In this document: piece after piece, positions 61,827 through 64,000 of the stretch
Layout: every line of letters starts with the position of its first letter
How positions within the stretch are numbered: position 1 is the first letter of the stretch
Assembly (NCBI GenBank): GCA_009869945.1
Contig: WIXG01000140.1
Location: forward strand, 117,768 to 181,767
Source of the DNA: Mesaphorura yosii
Lineage: Eukaryota; Arthropoda; Collembola; Poduromorpha; Tullbergiidae
Direction: 5' to 3'
Length of the DNA: 64,000 nt
Translations under genes and position numbers: made by a program
Notes under the pieces: generated by a model
What the model saw: the letters and a program-made list of their open reading frames with translations, nothing else
The model's database searches: none
What the model was told of the DNA's origin: nothing

Positions 61827-63161
61827 GTACGTAGTTTGTAGAAAGAGAAGCAGCAGCTGCTGCTGGCCGTGAGATACCCGGGAAAAGTACATCAACTACT
61901 CCGACGAGCACTGCTCTACTCTCCGCTCCGTTTGGCGTTTACGTTTGGCAAGAAATTCGCAATTCGCAACGCAACGCAGCGCGCTGCTGATGCACTGCTG
62001 GAAGAAAGTGGCACAGGCACAGACGACGCAACGGCAACTCCTTTCCCTGCTACGCCGGAGAGAAGAAACTTTGAATACTCTTAAGAGCATTATTGGCATT
62101 GGCCAAAGCAGGTTTCTTCTTATAAAGTTAAATACATGTTGCGTGCAGCACCCAGCGCGACAGGACAGAAGATGCACGGCATGACTCGCTGATCCGTCAT
62201 GTGGCCGTGGCTCCTCGCACGATCGATTCTGCTTCGCAACATTTCCATCGTTCTTACCCACATTTTGATTAAAATTATTTCATGTCCCTTCTCACAACAG
62301 TAGAGGCCGAGGAAGAGACACAATTCGGCAATCGGCTACACAGAATTCGCAGGCTTTCATTTCAAACAGAGTCCATGAAGAATTCATCACCGACAAACGC
62401 AGGCAGGCTTCTCTTTCCGTTCCGTGCCCGAAATGTGCAAACCAGGAGAAAATAAAAGAGAAAGTCCCAAAGGCGGGAAAAAAAATCCAGTCACCAGAAA
62501 GGTTGAAATATTCTGGCGGTTGCTTCCTGCGTCTGCTTTCGTGTCGACACTGATTGCAGTGGCCATTAGCTGTTGGCTATGGCAGTGGCATTTGACACTC
62601 TTTCGAGTCCGGAAAGTGAAGGAAGAGGGAGAGGAAGTCGGAAGCTGTGCATTAGCCCGCTGAAACTGAAACGACACCCAAATGAAATACGAGCCAGTCT
62701 GTCTGGTGCGGTGTCGGTGTGGCAGGCAGGCAGCCAGGAGGAAAGATGAAATGCGAAATTCTAATGCGCTTCTCTGTGCAAATATTTCGCGTTTCTGCCG
62801 TCTCGCGATTACGCTACGCGAGTTAAACTTTGTTGCCTCTTCCGCTGCTGACGTCAACGAAGTTCTGCTTTCCGCCGAACTCGCACTTTCCTCTCCGACC
62901 TGAGCCTGAGCTTGTAAAATCGATTCAAGCAGAATCAAACGACGGATGGGTAACGCACAAGACAAAGACAGCAAATCAACGATCACAAAAAAAGGCGAAA
63001 AATACGACCGGATTGGGGCCTGATCCAAATGCGTCTCGACGAGCCACTATGCGTGAATTATGTTGAACATGTTCGACCTGTATTTCTGCATGAGCGCCTG
63101 GGTCAACTTTGGGGGCTGTTGCAGGCTCCCTGGTGGTCGCACGAGGTCAGAGTTTGGTGCA

Positions 63162-63190
63162 TTGGAAAGCCCATTATGATTGCTTTCCAA
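63162..63190. repeat. Perfect 9-bp inverted repeat
   Basis: TTGGAAAGC at 63162-63170 pairs with GCTTTCCAA at 63182-63190 around an 11-base loop. It lies 44 bases left of a stronger hairpin. Confidence 0.7.
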
Positions 63191-63234
63191 CGACACCTCA
63201 TTTGCGTGGGGTCATCATGGGATGGGTGGGGCCA

Positions 63235-63270
63235 AAATGGCGCCGGTCGACACTTTGACCGGCGCCATTT
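63235..63270. repeat. Perfect 14-bp inverted repeat (hairpin)
   Basis: AAATGGCGCCGGTC at 63235-63248 and its exact reverse complement at 63257-63270 flank an 8-base loop. The GC-rich arms stand out from the surrounding DNA. It may be part of a small non-autonomous repeat or a structured RNA; it is not next to a gene end. Confidence 0.85.
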
Positions 63271-63609
63271 GTCCACGTTTGGATTGAACTGGATACAAAA
63301 ACTCGTTCCCGTCCTTAATCTTATTCAACTGGCTGTACGATGCGTACAATTTTAGTGCAGCACACGTTTAACAATAAGATAAAGCAAAAATAACATGCAC
63401 TTATCTCGCAGAATAATAACGAGACCCAAACTTGTGACGCAAACTTGATAAAAACAGGAGACAAACCTGAAAGGCCGAAGTTCGCGTTACGATTTCGCCT
63501 TGAGAGCCGGTTTCCAAACACAAATTTCGACAATTATCAAATGTTTGAACCAATTTGAAGGTTTGACTGCTTAAATTTTTATCCTTTACTTGAAACTCAT
63601 GTAAGGCAG

Positions 63610-63726
63610 ATCGCTGATGTCACTCCGATTCGCTATCGGTGGCTTCTACCACATGGAGCAGGAAGCGATGATGACGCTAGTCTCGTTCCTCGCGACGGGG
63701 ACACAGAATTTACTCGTTGCGTTCAA
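63610..63726 (+). CDS. Candidate internal exon of the same unidentified gene
   Basis: After GTAAGGCAG the frame reads SLMSLRFAIGGFYHMEQEAM and continues to LLVAF plus two bases at TTCAA|GTGAGA; without splicing it stops at TGA 63728-63730. The entry phase fits the two bases carried from 61826. Codon choice (CTC, TTC, ATC, GTC, GCG) is like the certain exons here. I do not recognise the protein, and the upstream pyrimidine tract is only moderate. Confidence 0.35.
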
Positions 63727-63730
63727 GTGA

Positions 63731-64000
63731 GACGGAAATTAGCGCAAAAGGTTCATTAACTTTTATTCGCTTAATTCGCTTTGCTTATCTTATTAAGTAG
63801 TAACACGACAGACATTGCTGATTTTGTTTTAAAATTCTATTTACATGAAATAATATTTATAAAAATAACTTTGTCCACACGAACAAGCGTCTGGCTCGCC
63901 TATTGATGTTTTTTTCCCTTCTGCAAAATGGAGAATATTAGACAATGCATTAGATTTTGAGAAGTAGCGGTTATAAAGGCGAAATCGTTAAGAAAGAATT
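63731..64000. other. Non-coding end of window
   Basis: This is AT-rich sequence with no supported exon, possibly the beginning of an intron of the candidate gene. Confidence 0.4.

Larger units (their letters stand above)
61827..63609. other. Presumed intron or intergenic DNA with hairpins
   Basis: No exon is supported with confidence. A 25-codon frame beginning MGNAQDKDSK at 62946 has a myristoylation-like start, but it ends in a stop without a donor. Two perfect short inverted repeats lie at 63162-63190 and 63235-63270. Confidence 0.4.

Noticed and set aside
62946-63025. MGNAQDKDSK start resembling an N-myristoylated protein
   Set aside because: It stops after 25 codons with no splice donor before the stop and no continuation; probably chance.
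63235-63270. Hairpin read as a bacterial-type terminator
   Set aside because: The window is animal DNA, no T-run follows and no gene ends there.

Overview
The window is animal nuclear DNA. It has multi-exon genes with short introns, GT-AG splice sites plus a surprising number of GC-AG sites, AATAAA polyadenylation signals, and no bacterial features. One gene carries a domain resembling the mite group-7 allergen family, which is best known from arthropods, so an arthropod is my best guess. The species cannot be named from the sequence.

Layout: (1) 1364-7685 (+), the 3' part of an ADAM11/22/23-type transmembrane protein whose zinc site has lost its catalytic Glu. (2) 11078-34571 (+), a cytochrome b561 ascorbate-dependent reductase with a 21-kb first intron, at least one alternative first exon (17308-17375) and two interchangeable last exons, each encoding the sixth membrane helix. 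(3) 39640-41431 (+), a four-pass membrane protein of uncertain family. (4) 44598-47136 (+), a secreted protein that looks like a group-7-allergen/lipid-binding fold split by a long charged insert. (5) 48378-60462 (-), a complete 22-exon RasGRF-type exchange factor (PH-coiled coil-IQ-DH-PH-REM-CDC25). (6) 61738-63726 (+), a possible start of a further gene leaving the window to the right. Genes 4 and 5 converge, with polyadenylation signals about 70 bp apart. RasGRF and the candidate gene 6 diverge.

The reading frames of the four complete models close exactly across all exons (cytochrome b561: 302 or 300 codons; four-pass protein: 416; group-7-like protein: 648; RasGRF: 1287). The ADAM part closes at 986 codons within the window. 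These are independent genes, not an operon or cassette. ADAM22-type receptors, RasGRF and b561 reductases are all expressed in nervous or secretory tissue in other animals, but nothing here shows that they work together. No undescribed system in the microbial sense was found. The most novel points are the exon-level architecture of the b561 and ADAM genes, the concentration of GC-AG introns between 40 and 59 kb, and the split group-7 domain.
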